From assembly GCA_014728295.1 (NCBI GenBank), contig WJLW01000015.1, positions 1 to 64,000 of the forward strand: a DNA stretch of 64,000 nt. Reading direction: 5' to 3'. The DNA is from Chitinivibrionales bacterium. Its GTDB lineage: Bacteria; Fibrobacterota; Chitinivibrionia; Chitinivibrionales; WJKA01. This document shows positions 28,620 through 37,665 of this stretch, piece by piece; within the stretch, counting starts at the first letter, position 1; each line of letters starts with the position of its first letter. Below the pieces are notes generated by a model that did no database searches, was not told the origin of the DNA, and saw only the letters and a list, made by a program, of their open reading frames with translations. The position numbers and the translations under genes were made by a program.

Positions 28620-29614
28620 TGTCTGGCATCCCTGTACGCAGGAAAAAAGTCCGTTTTTAAGCCGTGACTTAACCGATTGTATTCTTCAGGATTATTGATA
28701 TGCTTGCAAAGGTATGCTTGTGCGGTATTGGTGGACCAGCCTTTCTTGAATCGGCTCAGGCCATCGTTTTCCGAGGCAAAAGTTCCCGCGCCTGCGCCGA
28801 AATCTATTACCGAGAAACGCTCCTTAGTGTAGTGATCAATTACCTCGGCAAACAGTGCATAACTCGCACGATTCTGATAGCCTGAATCTGAATAGGCCGC
28901 CAGGTGATAGTAGACCCGGTTGCCGTTTTCGACCCACAAAGAAATACCGACAACTTTCTCATCGATATAGGCGCAAAAAACACTTACACCGGGCATTTCG
29001 AGTTGTTTTCTGAGAGAATACTCACTGAAAGCAGCAATTCCTGAAATTGAGTGCCGGGCAACAAGATTTTGGTACAGCCCCACCCAGGCATCATTCAGAT
29101 AATCCGTGCGGGTTATCTTTTTAATGTTTACGGATTTTTGTGATTTTTTAACATACCTCAGGTGGGATGATGGTAAAAGGCGGAGTGGATTTACAGTTAG
29201 ATCTGCGATAAAATGAACTTTATACGGCATAACACCGGCGTTCCATATGGCACTTAATTCCCTTGATGAAAGCCCTGCAAGAGGATCCGTGACAGCGACC
29301 ACTGAAACGAGGTCCTTTTCGAGCTCTCGAAAATCAGCTCGTAAAAGTGACCAATCCTGACAGCACATGAGAGGGTAACCACCTCTGGCATCCATAAATG
29401 AGCTTTGTGGAATGGACTTTTCAATCAAAAAAGAGCCACTGAGCGGGAGACTTCTGATTTGTCCGGCAAACTTAAGTGCGCTACGATATTCCTCTGACAA
29501 ATATGGGTGCACTGAGTACCCCAGGACAATTTGAGGTGTGCTAACAGCGTTCTTGGACAAATTGCTCATAATGTATTCATCGACAAGATCCAAAAATAGC
29601 TTTAGTGATATCAT
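28616..29614 (-). CDS. GNAT/FemAB-like acyltransferase
   Basis: 332 residues from the ATG at 29614; a TTG at 29638 and an ATG at 29569 are also in frame and no ribosome site decides between them. The C-terminal half (about 155-320) has the GNAT fold typical of FemAB/Acetyltransf_6 proteins: VFCAYIDEKVVGISLWVENG and NRVYYHLAAYSDSGYQNRASYALFAEVI, read here in two parts, then VIDFGAGAG. These enzymes attach acyl or aminoacyl groups to aminosugars or peptides. First gene of the four-gene operon; it may acylate the amino group made by the DegT protein. The N-terminal 150 residues are not recognised. Confidence 0.7.
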   Translation of the reverse strand: MISLKLFLDLVDEYIMSNLSKNAVSTPQIVLGYSVHPYLSEEYRSALKFAGQIRSLPLSGSFLIEKSIPQSSFMDARGGYPLMCCQDWSLLRADFRELEKDLVSVVAVTDPLAGLSSRELSAIWNAGVMPYKVHFIADLTVNPLRLLPSSHLRYVKKSQKSVNIKKITRTDYLNDAWVGLYQNLVARHSISGIAAFSEYSLRKQLEMPGVSVFCAYIDEKVVGISLWVENGNRVYYHLAAYSDSGYQNRASYALFAEVIDHYTKERFSVIDFGAGAGTFASENDGLSRFKKGWSTNTAQAYLCKHINNPEEYNRLSHGLKTDFFPAYRDARQ

Positions 29615-29638
29615 ACCATAGTGGGGATTATTCAGCAA

Positions 29639-29955
29639 AGTTTGACGGCATTGCTACCTCCACGTAAAACTTTGAAAATGCGGCAATTAGCTAAAGCGGA
29701 ATAGAAATTTTTGATTGTTATTGATGTGGCCATGATGCACGCTCTGATACAATAGCCGATTTCTTATCGCTACTGGATAAAAGAAGAAAAAAAATTAGTT
29801 TGGCCAAATGATGTCGCTGTATCACATTGGAAACAGGCAGCTTAGGATATGATGCGAATTTTTTTTTGCACGAATGAACATTTAGACTCTCAGTTGGTAT
29901 CTTCTACGATTTTTGCGTATGTTTTTCGCAATATATCAAGATCGATTCCGGCTGA
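29639..29955. other. Intergenic upstream of the glycan operon
   Basis: 317 AT-rich bases between divergent units. It should carry the promoter of the leftward four-gene operon; no clear boxes and no gene were found. Confidence 0.3.
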
Positions 29956-30629
29956 CGTCTGACTTCTCCGGCGAAGCCGGTTCAGTATGTTGAATTGAGC
30001 TATTCTGTGCAAAATTCGGGTCATACATTCCGCAAAACCTGCATGAATACACCTTTTTTGACGGCACGGGCACGAGATGCGACTTGGTCACACAATCGCC
30101 TCAGAGGTATTCAAAACATATTTGCCCGCGATCCTGCCCGTAGCGTTTGCATTTCTTCCAACAATAAACCGGCGATGATTTACCAACAGTATCAGGCAAA
30201 GTCAAACAAAGAGTGTGGCTTTGGCGCACCTAAGCGGATGTTCATTCGCTGGAGCAGCAGACAGCTTGACGAATTTGTTCGAGAGATTCGCCCGGTATTT
30301 GACTTCTCTCTGCCGATTCGCATATTGCCCAGGGCTGCATTCCGGCGCATTGTTGAAGATCTGTGCGCAGTTGCGCTTGGGTAAGCGATATCACGGCATG
30401 GGTATTGGCCAATGATGAGGTGGGCTGCATGCCCATGGATTATCTGTCTCGCCGTCGCATCGCAGTGCCAAAACACATTTCGATCATGGCATTCGACAAT
30501 GGCCTCGAATCCCTGCGACGCGGCATGAGTACCTACAGCTTCAATAATCACGCGCTTGCCAGGTCGCGGTTGTTGCGTTTCTTACCAATCGGAATACTTT
30601 CGAGCACTGTATGGCAAAAACACTCTTAA
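29956..30629 (+). pseudogene. Relic of a GntR/LacI-type regulator (sugar-binding half)
   Basis: Two frames on the plus strand together give most of a LacI-like effector-binding domain. The first (29956-30384) has GHTFRKTCMNTPFLTARA, TWSHNRLRGIQ and RRIVEDLCAVALG. The second resumes with SDITAWVLANDEVGCMPMDY, RRRIAVPKHISIMAFDNG and MSTYSFNNHA. The frame changes near 30378, the DNA-binding domain is missing, and the domain end is lost. No ribosome site. It may once have governed a nearby carbohydrate gene. Confidence 0.65.
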
Positions 30630-30790
30630 AATCAACGGCATGGTCTTAGACCGGTTGACAGTCAGGCATTGCATGCAGCAATCCAAAACCGCAATGCGCT
30701 CAGGATTATTTCAACAAGGCAGCGTACGCAACAAGTATATTGTTCCCGAAATCATAACTTTGCTCTTTTTCAAACAGAAAGGAATCCCCC

Positions 30791-31501
30791 GTGAGATACA
30801 TAACATTCGGTGCGGTCGCACTCATGCTTGCATCGGCGTTTATCGCCTGCGAATCACAACAGCAGGCATCAGCAGACACAACGATGGAATCCAGAATCGA
30901 CTCCGTCAGCTACTGCCTGGGTCAGGATATTGGCAATTCACTCAAGCAGTTCGGTTCCCATATTGACTTGCACATTTTCCTGCAAGGTGTGAAGGATAAT
31001 CTTGAGGAACAAGATCCCCGCATAGCAAGAGATGATCAAGCTGCACTCATGCAGGCCTTCCTTGCTCAGCAGCGCCAGGAACAGCAGGCGCAGTCCAAAA
31101 TTGAGGGAGCGAAGGCAGAAAAGGAAGGCGCATCATTTCTGGAGGAAAACAAGGCAAAAGAAGATATTATGACAACCGAGAGCGGTTTGCAGTACAAAGT
31201 TATAAAAAAGGGAGAGGGTCCCAAGCCGGCCCTTGAGGATAAAGTGACCGTGCATTACAAGGGCGCCTTGCTCAGCGGCAAAGAGTTCGACAGCTCCTAC
31301 AAACGCAACGAGCCCGCACAGCTCAGTGTGGGCAGAGTTATCCCCGGCTGGCAGGAAGGGCTGCAACTCATGAGCCCCGGCGCCAAATACCAATTCTTTA
31401 TCCCACCCGAACTTGCCTACGGCGAACGCGGCGCCGGTCAGCAGATTCCACCCAATTCTACGCTTATTTTCGAAGTTGAATTGATTTCGATCGACTCGTG
31501 A
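30791..31501 (+). CDS. FKBP-type peptidyl-prolyl isomerase, FkpA/Mip-like lipoprotein
   Basis: 236 residues from a GTG with AAAGGA eight bases upstream. An N-terminal lipoprotein-like signal ends FIAC. Residues about 30-125 are the helical dimerisation domain of Mip/FkpA (SYCLGQDIGNSLKQ...). Residues about 128-235 form the FKBP isomerase domain with VTVHYKGALLSGKEFDSSYKR, split here as VTVHYKGALL and SGKEFDSSYKR, then VIPGWQEGLQLM and ELAYGERGAGQQIPPNSTLIFEVEL, given in parts. It assists folding of envelope proteins. It stands alone, converging on a radical SAM gene. Confidence 0.93.
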   Translation: MRYITFGAVALMLASAFIACESQQQASADTTMESRIDSVSYCLGQDIGNSLKQFGSHIDLHIFLQGVKDNLEEQDPRIARDDQAALMQAFLAQQRQEQQAQSKIEGAKAEKEGASFLEENKAKEDIMTTESGLQYKVIKKGEGPKPALEDKVTVHYKGALLSGKEFDSSYKRNEPAQLSVGRVIPGWQEGLQLMSPGAKYQFFIPPELAYGERGAGQQIPPNSTLIFEVELISIDS

Positions 31502-31535
31502 TGCGGTTGAGCCGCACTTGTGCCGGCAAACAGCC

Positions 31536-32996
31536 TCACTGATGCAAAGGGATTGTCGTTTCACGGGATATTGTTGAATCTGAGGCGTTTTCGAGAACGG
31601 CTTCCTGCTCGATTTTGTGCAAAAAAGCAAGGTACCCTTCGAAGGCTTGCGCATAGCGGCCGATGAGAAAACGTGCGCCGGCCTTGAGGAACATGGTGTC
31701 GAGGCTGTAATTGAACGCGCGGCTGAAATTCCAGGTCAGAGCATCAACGGTAATGTTAATGATAAATCGCAGCACGTCAACCGACAGTCTACGCAACGAA
31801 TAGAAGCGCGTGTATGCCTTGATAGTCTCCTCCTGCAGACGCGACGGTGACATCTGAGCGGGTCTGAAGACTGCGTACATGGCGTTAAAGTAATCCCAGC
31901 GTTGGTGAATCAGTCTCTTTTGCCTGGCTATATCCGCATAGTAGCGCGTACCGGGAAAGGGAGTCAAAATCATAAATTGTACGGTATCAATATGATGCTG
32001 AATTGCAAAATCAACGGTTGCCTGAATAGACTCGGGGGTATCATTATCATCGCCGAAAATAAACATGCCGTGAATACTGATGCCCTGGGCGCGTATCACT
32101 CCGACAGCTTTTTCGATGTCGGTACGCGTCTGCGATTTATGCATGGCTTTTAGGGTTGCATCACTGATCGATTCGAATCCGATGAAAAAAAACCTGCATC
32201 CGGCCTTGGCCATTGACGAAAGCAACTCCGGATGACGCGCTATATCGGAGCGCACCTGGGTCACCCATTCAATGTCGATATCGGCCTCCTCGATATCCCG
32301 GCACAATTCGGCAACACGCTTGCGATTTGCGGTAAAATTATCATCATAAAAGAAAAACACATTCGTGCTGAAATACGAAAGCGCATTTTGTATCTCGCGC
32401 AGTATGCGCTGCGGCGATTGCATGCGAAACTTTTTGCCGAATACTTTGGTAACCGTGCAGAAATTGCAGTCAAACGGGCAACCGCGTGAGGTCATCAACG
32501 GAATGACGTCGATTGAAGCACTGTTTTCGAGCAGGGAATAATTGACCAACGGGAGTTCGTCAAGATCCTGCACCGGCTTTCCGTGCACGTGTTTGTCGGC
32601 AATCCGTCCCTGCACCAGATCGACGATTAACCCCTCGGCTTCGCCGTAAACAATATGATCGGCAACATCCTCGAATGTTTCCGGACTTAGCGATGCGTGA
32701 ATACCACCGATAATAACGCGAGCATGCGGATATATTCTTCTGATTTCATGCGCCAGGATACGGGCACGATTGGCACTGACGGTCAGCGCACTAATGCAGA
32801 ATACATCAGCTTTGATATCGAAAGGATCGATCGGACGCGGTAGAATGTTTTCGTTGTAGATATGCACTTCATGCCCGCAATTATGCAGAATCGTCCCCAG
32901 ATACAGCGTTCCCATAAGCGGCAGTCGCATATAATTCTCAAATACATTGGAAGCGCTGCCAACCGGTTCGATAAAGGCAATCGACTGTTTGTGCAT
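31536..32996 (-). CDS. B12-binding-domain radical SAM protein
   Basis: 486 residues from the ATG at 32996, which overlaps the upstream gene's stop (TGATG). The N-terminal cobalamin-type domain has VIIGGIHASLSPETFEDVADHIVYGEAEG, visible as IIGGIHASLSPETF and HIVYGEAEG. Radical SAM cysteines are in TSRGCPFDCNFCTVTKVFG near residue 172. Then come FFYDDNF, FIGFESI, ILTPFPGTRYY and a hydrophobic C-terminal region that may associate with membrane. Same architecture as 13872-15278. Possible roles are lipid or hopanoid methylation, but the substrate is unknown. Translational coupling with a small membrane protein supports a membrane-linked role. Confidence 0.85.
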   Translation of the reverse strand: MHKQSIAFIEPVGSASNVFENYMRLPLMGTLYLGTILHNCGHEVHIYNENILPRPIDPFDIKADVFCISALTVSANRARILAHEIRRIYPHARVIIGGIHASLSPETFEDVADHIVYGEAEGLIVDLVQGRIADKHVHGKPVQDLDELPLVNYSLLENSASIDVIPLMTSRGCPFDCNFCTVTKVFGKKFRMQSPQRILREIQNALSYFSTNVFFFYDDNFTANRKRVAELCRDIEEADIDIEWVTQVRSDIARHPELLSSMAKAGCRFFFIGFESISDATLKAMHKSQTRTDIEKAVGVIRAQGISIHGMFIFGDDNDTPESIQATVDFAIQHHIDTVQFMILTPFPGTRYYADIARQKRLIHQRWDYFNAMYAVFRPAQMSPSRLQEETIKAYTRFYSLRRLSVDVLRFIINITVDALTWNFSRAFNYSLDTMFLKAGARFLIGRYAQAFEGYLAFLHKIEQEAVLENASDSTISRETTIPLHQ

Positions 32997-33493
32997 CACG
33001 ATTGCCTGACTTTGTCAAAGATAAAAAAGCTCACACCGGCCAATATGAATACCGTCCACCACAGATGCGTCCTGGTTCCGAATACGAAAAGAAAGAGAAT
33101 CGACAGCGACATGAAAAGCAAACCGGTGAGCAACACTACAGGCTCACGATTGCCGTACAGATAGCCGGACAGCGTTGCCACGCCCAGCATGGTAATAAAC
33201 AATGGCCACAGATCCGCCAGTGCAGTCCAGGACGTCAAACTGCAATAGAGCGCCAGCCCGCTGAAGCTTATCAGATATGTTCCAATGCCGATATACACGG
33301 CTTCTTTGCGGGATCGGCGTACGTATATGCCAATGAAGCCAATCCCCAGTATCGTTACCAGCAGGGGCCAGAAACGATAGAGGTAGGAGAGATCAGTCAG
33401 CGTATCAAATGCGAGAATGACGCCGATTACCGTCAGCAGGATACCCAATCGGGCATAACTGCCGAATGCTAATGAGTGAGAATGGTCCGACAT
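32996..33493 (-). CDS. Small polytopic membrane protein (LiaI/LiaF-TM-like)
   Basis: 165 residues with five to six hydrophobic helices and very short loops. The helix pattern with FWPLLVTILGIGFIGIY and LWPLFITMLGVATLSGYLYG is an internal duplication that recalls the LiaI/LiaF-type transmembrane unit (DUF5668-like). No catalytic residues. TGATG coupling places it in one transcript with the radical SAM gene downstream. Function unknown; a membrane partner of that enzyme is a reasonable inference. Confidence 0.7.
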   Translation of the reverse strand: MSDHSHSLAFGSYARLGILLTVIGVILAFDTLTDLSYLYRFWPLLVTILGIGFIGIYVRRSRKEAVYIGIGTYLISFSGLALYCSLTSWTALADLWPLFITMLGVATLSGYLYGNREPVVLLTGLLFMSLSILFLFVFGTRTHLWWTVFILAGVSFFIFDKVRQS

Positions 33494-33783
33494 GGAAGAG
33501 GCGCTTTCAGAAATAAATAAGCATCGAGCATCTAAAGAGAAAATAAATCAGATATAGGCCGTGTGGCACGAAGCGATCTCTTTGGAATCGCAGGTAGCGC
33601 AGCCTCACGACTACTGTTGAACCACCAGCCCCATGAAAATGATCGAATTTAGCTCGTTGTTTCGAATGCAGTAGAAAAAGGACTGTTTACGATAAAAGCA
33701 ACACTCGGCGTCGGTCACGATTAGCGCAGTGGCTGCAGAAGCTTTCTGTTATGCGGCGACCATGCGCAAACGCCTGAACGGCT

Positions 33784-34950
33784 TCAGAATTGCATCATCA
33801 CTTTTGAGAGGAACAGGGAAAGCGGCGAGACCATCAATTCAACGGCATAGGAGGCGGTATATAATTGCGGCACCGCCAGATTAATTACAACAATCCATCC
33901 CAGTTTCCCTCTCATGCCGCAGCAGTTTTCCTTGAAGCAATATTCAAGCGCCGGCAGCATGGCGGGAAATGCCAATGTCAACATGCGCGAGGTATCGTAG
34001 GCGATCAGCAACTGTGCTCCGGCGCTCGATACTATAAGCGCAATTGCCGGCACTACCCGCCGCTCCCCCGCTTTGCGGGCCATAAGAGCTGCGCAGAATA
34101 CAACCGCCCAGTTCAATTTAAATACCGTGAAAAATCCCAGCCACCAGTTGAGAAACGCCTGGCGTATCCACAGGACGGGATTGTCAAGCAGCGGCTGCAT
34201 ATAGTACCCGACCGTAAAGACAGCCGGCATCATTCTGCCCAGCCACAACCGATACGCGACAAAGCCGGTAATAACAGCCACAATACCACCAATGAGCAGC
34301 ATTTTTTGCTTCGGTGCGCGCTGCTCCAGCCAGGACATTGCCACCAGCCAGGGAATTGCAAACAATGTCGATTCGTGATTGAGAAGTCCCAAAGCCAGGC
34401 AAAGTGACGCACGCACCGGATTTGCCCGCCATCGCCACATTCCCAGAACCATAATGTAAGTCAACGCATCACAATATCCGCCGTAATAGAGGGTAGTTAG
34501 AACCACCAGCGAAGAGCCGATTACCGCAGTACCCAGAAATGCATCGACCGGCTGAGGAAAAACCGCGCGGAAATACAGGTACATCAAACTCAGGAGCAGC
34601 CAGGCAAAGAGCACATTGGTAACGATGATTCCTCTGCCGCGCAATCCAAGTACATAGCTGATGGTTGGAGTAAGACGCCGGTATCCGACCGGGTTTGGCG
34701 ATGTACTATCGAACGGATCCTCGGCCAGTTTTGCGTATGCTGCGCCTTGTCCGTGACAATGCAATGCCGGACGCACATACACGCCTGCCGCCACTAGCAA
34801 AACCAGAGAGATACTTGCCGCCGTGCCAATGCGGGTCAATTTCGACTCAACTTGTATAATGCAGCGATTGGACGTGTCGACATTCAACCGTGACAGCAGC
34901 TTGCCAAATGCGATTCGCAGCAGGGCCAGAATACTAAAAAGAGCAACCAT
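33784..34950 (-). CDS. Polytopic membrane protein, glycosyltransferase-like
   Basis: 388 residues with nine to ten membrane helices. A lumenal-type loop after the first long helix contains DPFDSTSPNPVGYRRLTP, and a later short motif GLLNHESTLFAIPWL is typical of uncharacterised membrane glycosyltransferase-like (GT-C-type) proteins. No DxD motif could be fixed. It stands alone: 290 bases of non-coding sequence lie downstream and the pirin gene ends 62 bases upstream on the same strand. Assignment by architecture only. Confidence 0.55.
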   Translation of the reverse strand: MVALFSILALLRIAFGKLLSRLNVDTSNRCIIQVESKLTRIGTAASISLVLLVAAGVYVRPALHCHGQGAAYAKLAEDPFDSTSPNPVGYRRLTPTISYVLGLRGRGIIVTNVLFAWLLLSLMYLYFRAVFPQPVDAFLGTAVIGSSLVVLTTLYYGGYCDALTYIMVLGMWRWRANPVRASLCLALGLLNHESTLFAIPWLVAMSWLEQRAPKQKMLLIGGIVAVITGFVAYRLWLGRMMPAVFTVGYYMQPLLDNPVLWIRQAFLNWWLGFFTVFKLNWAVVFCAALMARKAGERRVVPAIALIVSSAGAQLLIAYDTSRMLTLAFPAMLPALEYCFKENCCGMRGKLGWIVVINLAVPQLYTASYAVELMVSPLSLFLSKVMMQF

Positions 34951-35012
34951 GCCCTAATCTTAACATGATGCGAAATAATTGTATAATGCCGCTTCCTCTG
35001 AATGGCAACTAC

Positions 35013-36032
35013 TTAATCACGCACAATCTCAGTCCCGTCCGCAAATCCGGCAAAGCGACCTTTGCCGCGAGCATGGACCGGATCTCTTCTCTCCCACGGC
35101 CAGCCGCCGAACTGTGTCTTTTGATAATCGGCAAATGCCTGCCGGATTTCATCCTGGGAATTCATGACAAAAGGGCCGTACTGAACTACGGGTTCATCGA
35201 TCGGCTTTGCCTGAAGCATCAGCAATTGAGCTTCTCCATCAGCATTGACTAGCGGCATCGCTTCTGCGGCATCAAGCATCATGCCGTTGTTTACCGCAAC
35301 CTCAACAGTGCCGATCCGCATGGATGTCCCCTTGAAAAAGTAAAGACTTCGGTTGACATTCGCATCAGCGGCCGGAAGCGTCCAGCTTGCCCCCGATTGC
35401 ATGCTTATGCGCCAGATTGCCACACCATTGGCTGGATCGGCAGCCCACGAATCGGGAGCGGGACGCGGGGCCTCGACCGAATCAAGCGTTCCGGCGATAA
35501 CACTGACGACCGTTTCTTTGCCGCAATCATCTTTGTGTCCGGCAACGGGAATATCTTCGGCCCACAGCATGGTATAATTCGGTTCCACGAATTTGGATAC
35601 TTGCGGCAAATTGAGCCAGATCTGAAACAGCTTGAGCGGATTCTCCGATTCGCGGCTCAGCAGCGGGAACATTTCGGCGTGCTGTATTCCTTTGCCGGCC
35701 GTCATCCACTGCACGTCACCATTGCCGTACCGTCCGGCCGCGCCCAATGAGTCGGCGTGATCGACAAGCCCCTTTTCGACAAGCGTCACGGTCTCGAAGC
35801 CGCGATGCGGATGCTCGGGAAAACCGGGAACTTTGTCGCCATGATACATTCGCCAGCCGTCCCTGATGACAAAATCGTTACCAATGTCTCTGCCCTCAAC
35901 AGAGGCCGCCGGTCCCATCTCTTCATTGCCGGCCGGGAAGTAATCTTCGTGATTAATGCAGAAAATGAATGGATTCTGCGTTTGCCATTGGAAACTGAGC
36001 GGAAAGGGACTGCACAGTGGCGTGGTTGTCAT
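35013..36032 (-). CDS. Pirin family protein
   Basis: 339 residues, two cupin-like halves. The N-terminal half keeps the metal ligands of pirins: HPHRGFETVTLV, then the His of LVDHADS, and GDVQWMTAGKGIQHAEMFP. The C-terminal half includes the pirin_C-like segment ending QYGPFVMNSQDEIRQAFADY. Bacterial pirins act as quercetinases or as metabolic regulators; which applies here is unknown. The C-terminal FGGWPWERRDP and its tail are common in this family. Confidence 0.88.
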   Translation of the reverse strand: MTTTPLCSPFPLSFQWQTQNPFIFCINHEDYFPAGNEEMGPAASVEGRDIGNDFVIRDGWRMYHGDKVPGFPEHPHRGFETVTLVEKGLVDHADSLGAAGRYGNGDVQWMTAGKGIQHAEMFPLLSRESENPLKLFQIWLNLPQVSKFVEPNYTMLWAEDIPVAGHKDDCGKETVVSVIAGTLDSVEAPRPAPDSWAADPANGVAIWRISMQSGASWTLPAADANVNRSLYFFKGTSMRIGTVEVAVNNGMMLDAAEAMPLVNADGEAQLLMLQAKPIDEPVVQYGPFVMNSQDEIRQAFADYQKTQFGGWPWERRDPVHARGKGRFAGFADGTEIVRD

Positions 36033-36219
36033 AATGGTCGTCCTGTTTTGCAGTGTCTACCTGATTATTATCCGAATAGAGCCTGTTTTGAATGCTTACG
36101 AAAATACTGTTCGCCGACAGGTACCTGCATCAAGCAACCTGCCGCACCCGGTTATAGTGACATGCGCCGGCAGTCCTCGATGATTGAATAGTTGGCGATG
36201 TTTCTGAAAACAAGTACGT

Positions 36220-37569
36220 TCAATTCACCAGATTACCTTCAATAGAAAACGCTCTGCTGGACGTAATCTCCAAATCAACAAATGTCCCGACGACATCATC
36301 CCTTTCGCTCACAAATCTGGCCGGAATCCTGCCCTCCGTATATCCGGTGTAATATTCGTTCTTTCGATCTCTGCCCGTCACCAGCACGCGCATCGTTTTG
36401 CCGACAAGCGAGGCATTCTTTTGATACGCAATTTTTTCCAGATCTTTTGTCAATGTTTCGAAACGCCGCTTCTTCTCCCCTGCAGGAATATCATCCTTCC
36501 ATCGGGAACTGGCCGCACCGGGACGCGGGGAATATTGCGCAATGTAGGCCATGTTGAAATCGAATTCGCGCACAGCCCTGCGCGTATTTTCGAACTGCCC
36601 CTCAGTCTCACCCGTAAACCCGACGATGAGGTCGGTGAAAATAGCTGCACCAGGCAACGTCGTACGGATTTTATCAATTATATGCCTATAGCGCGCGACC
36701 GAGTGTTTGCGGTTCATTTTGATAAGCAGCTTGTCGTCTCCGGATTGCAACGGGAGGTGGAGCTGCTTTGCCAGGCATGCATATCCGGCAATGGCATCAA
36801 TCACATCATCAGTCATATCGCGCGGATGGGGCGACGTGAAATACACTTTGAATTCCTTTCCGGCCACATCACCCAAACTACCGATGTGGTCAAGCAATTG
36901 CGCAAATGAGATTTCACTGCCGTTTTTGTCACGGCCATACGAATTGACATTTTGCCCCAGCAGCGTAATCGATTTGTAATCATTCTCGATGAGCTTTTCC
37001 ACTTCGTCAATAATTTCCTGCGAGGGTCGGGACACCTCCCGGCCACGTGTGTAAGGAACAGCGCAGAAGGTACAGAATTTGTCACATCCATTTTGAATAG
37101 GCACAAATGCTTCGAACGAATTGGCGTAAGACGGTTGCACATTCCAGAATTTGCTGAGTGCATCCGTGCTGCCCTTGGCATTGACGAAAGGCCGGGCGCT
37201 TACCGGTGAGACAATGCCGTAGCTGGTGAGCAATTCCGGCAATTGATCGACATCTTTTGTCGGGAAGACCAGATCGAAGAGCTTGAGAAATTTCTCCTTG
37301 TCATCGGGAAGAATGCATCCGGATACAAAGGTGATGAGATTACGTTTGTTTTTCCAGGTATTCCACTTGTGAATGCGGGAGTAAACTTTATCGATTGCCT
37401 TCTGACGAACCGAACAGGCAAGGATTCCGAGCAACTGCGCTTTATGCTCATCCAATGTCTTGACATACCCGACATCATGCAGCACCGTCTCAAAGCGCTC
37501 GCTGTCGGCTTTATTCATCTGGCAACCGAGCGTGACCAGGTGGTAGTTGAGATGCGATTCGTTTGGCAT
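36220..37569 (-). CDS. miaB: tRNA-2-methylthio-N6-dimethylallyladenosine synthase
   Basis: 449 residues, normal length. N-terminal UPF0004 domain with three cluster-binding cysteines in LGCQMNKADSE, ILACSVRQ and VSGCILPD. Radical SAM cysteines in GCDKFCTFCAVPYTRGREVS. C-terminal TRAM-like beta domain. The LGCQMN...SE start favours MiaB over MtaB or RimO. It methylthiolates position 37 of tRNAs reading UNN codons and needs two [4Fe-4S] clusters and a low-potential reductant. A flavin reductase gene lies just downstream on the same strand. Confidence 0.93.
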   Translation of the reverse strand: MPNESHLNYHLVTLGCQMNKADSERFETVLHDVGYVKTLDEHKAQLLGILACSVRQKAIDKVYSRIHKWNTWKNKRNLITFVSGCILPDDKEKFLKLFDLVFPTKDVDQLPELLTSYGIVSPVSARPFVNAKGSTDALSKFWNVQPSYANSFEAFVPIQNGCDKFCTFCAVPYTRGREVSRPSQEIIDEVEKLIENDYKSITLLGQNVNSYGRDKNGSEISFAQLLDHIGSLGDVAGKEFKVYFTSPHPRDMTDDVIDAIAGYACLAKQLHLPLQSGDDKLLIKMNRKHSVARYRHIIDKIRTTLPGAAIFTDLIVGFTGETEGQFENTRRAVREFDFNMAYIAQYSPRPGAASSRWKDDIPAGEKKRRFETLTKDLEKIAYQKNASLVGKTMRVLVTGRDRKNEYYTGYTEGRIPARFVSERDDVVGTFVDLEITSSRAFSIEGNLVN

Positions 37570-37570
37570 A

Positions 37571-37665
37571 GTTAGTGCAGAACGCGCAGGCGCGCAGGAC
37601 CCGCAGAGATCTCAGATGATTTCGGATAGTCGCGCCGTGCGCTCTGTGTGCTCTGCGTTTCCATC
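37571..37665. repeat. Imperfect inverted CGCAG-rich intergenic element
   Basis: The 95 bases between miaB and the reductase hold two arms of reiterated CGCAG/CTCTGCG-like words: GCGCAGGCGCGCAGGACC, then CGCAGAGA on the left, and GCGCTCTGTGTGCTCTGCG on the right. They are in opposite orientation and could fold into a hairpin. Similar CTCTGTG...CTCTGCG strings occur as dispersed intergenic repeats in many bacteria. Confidence 0.35.
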
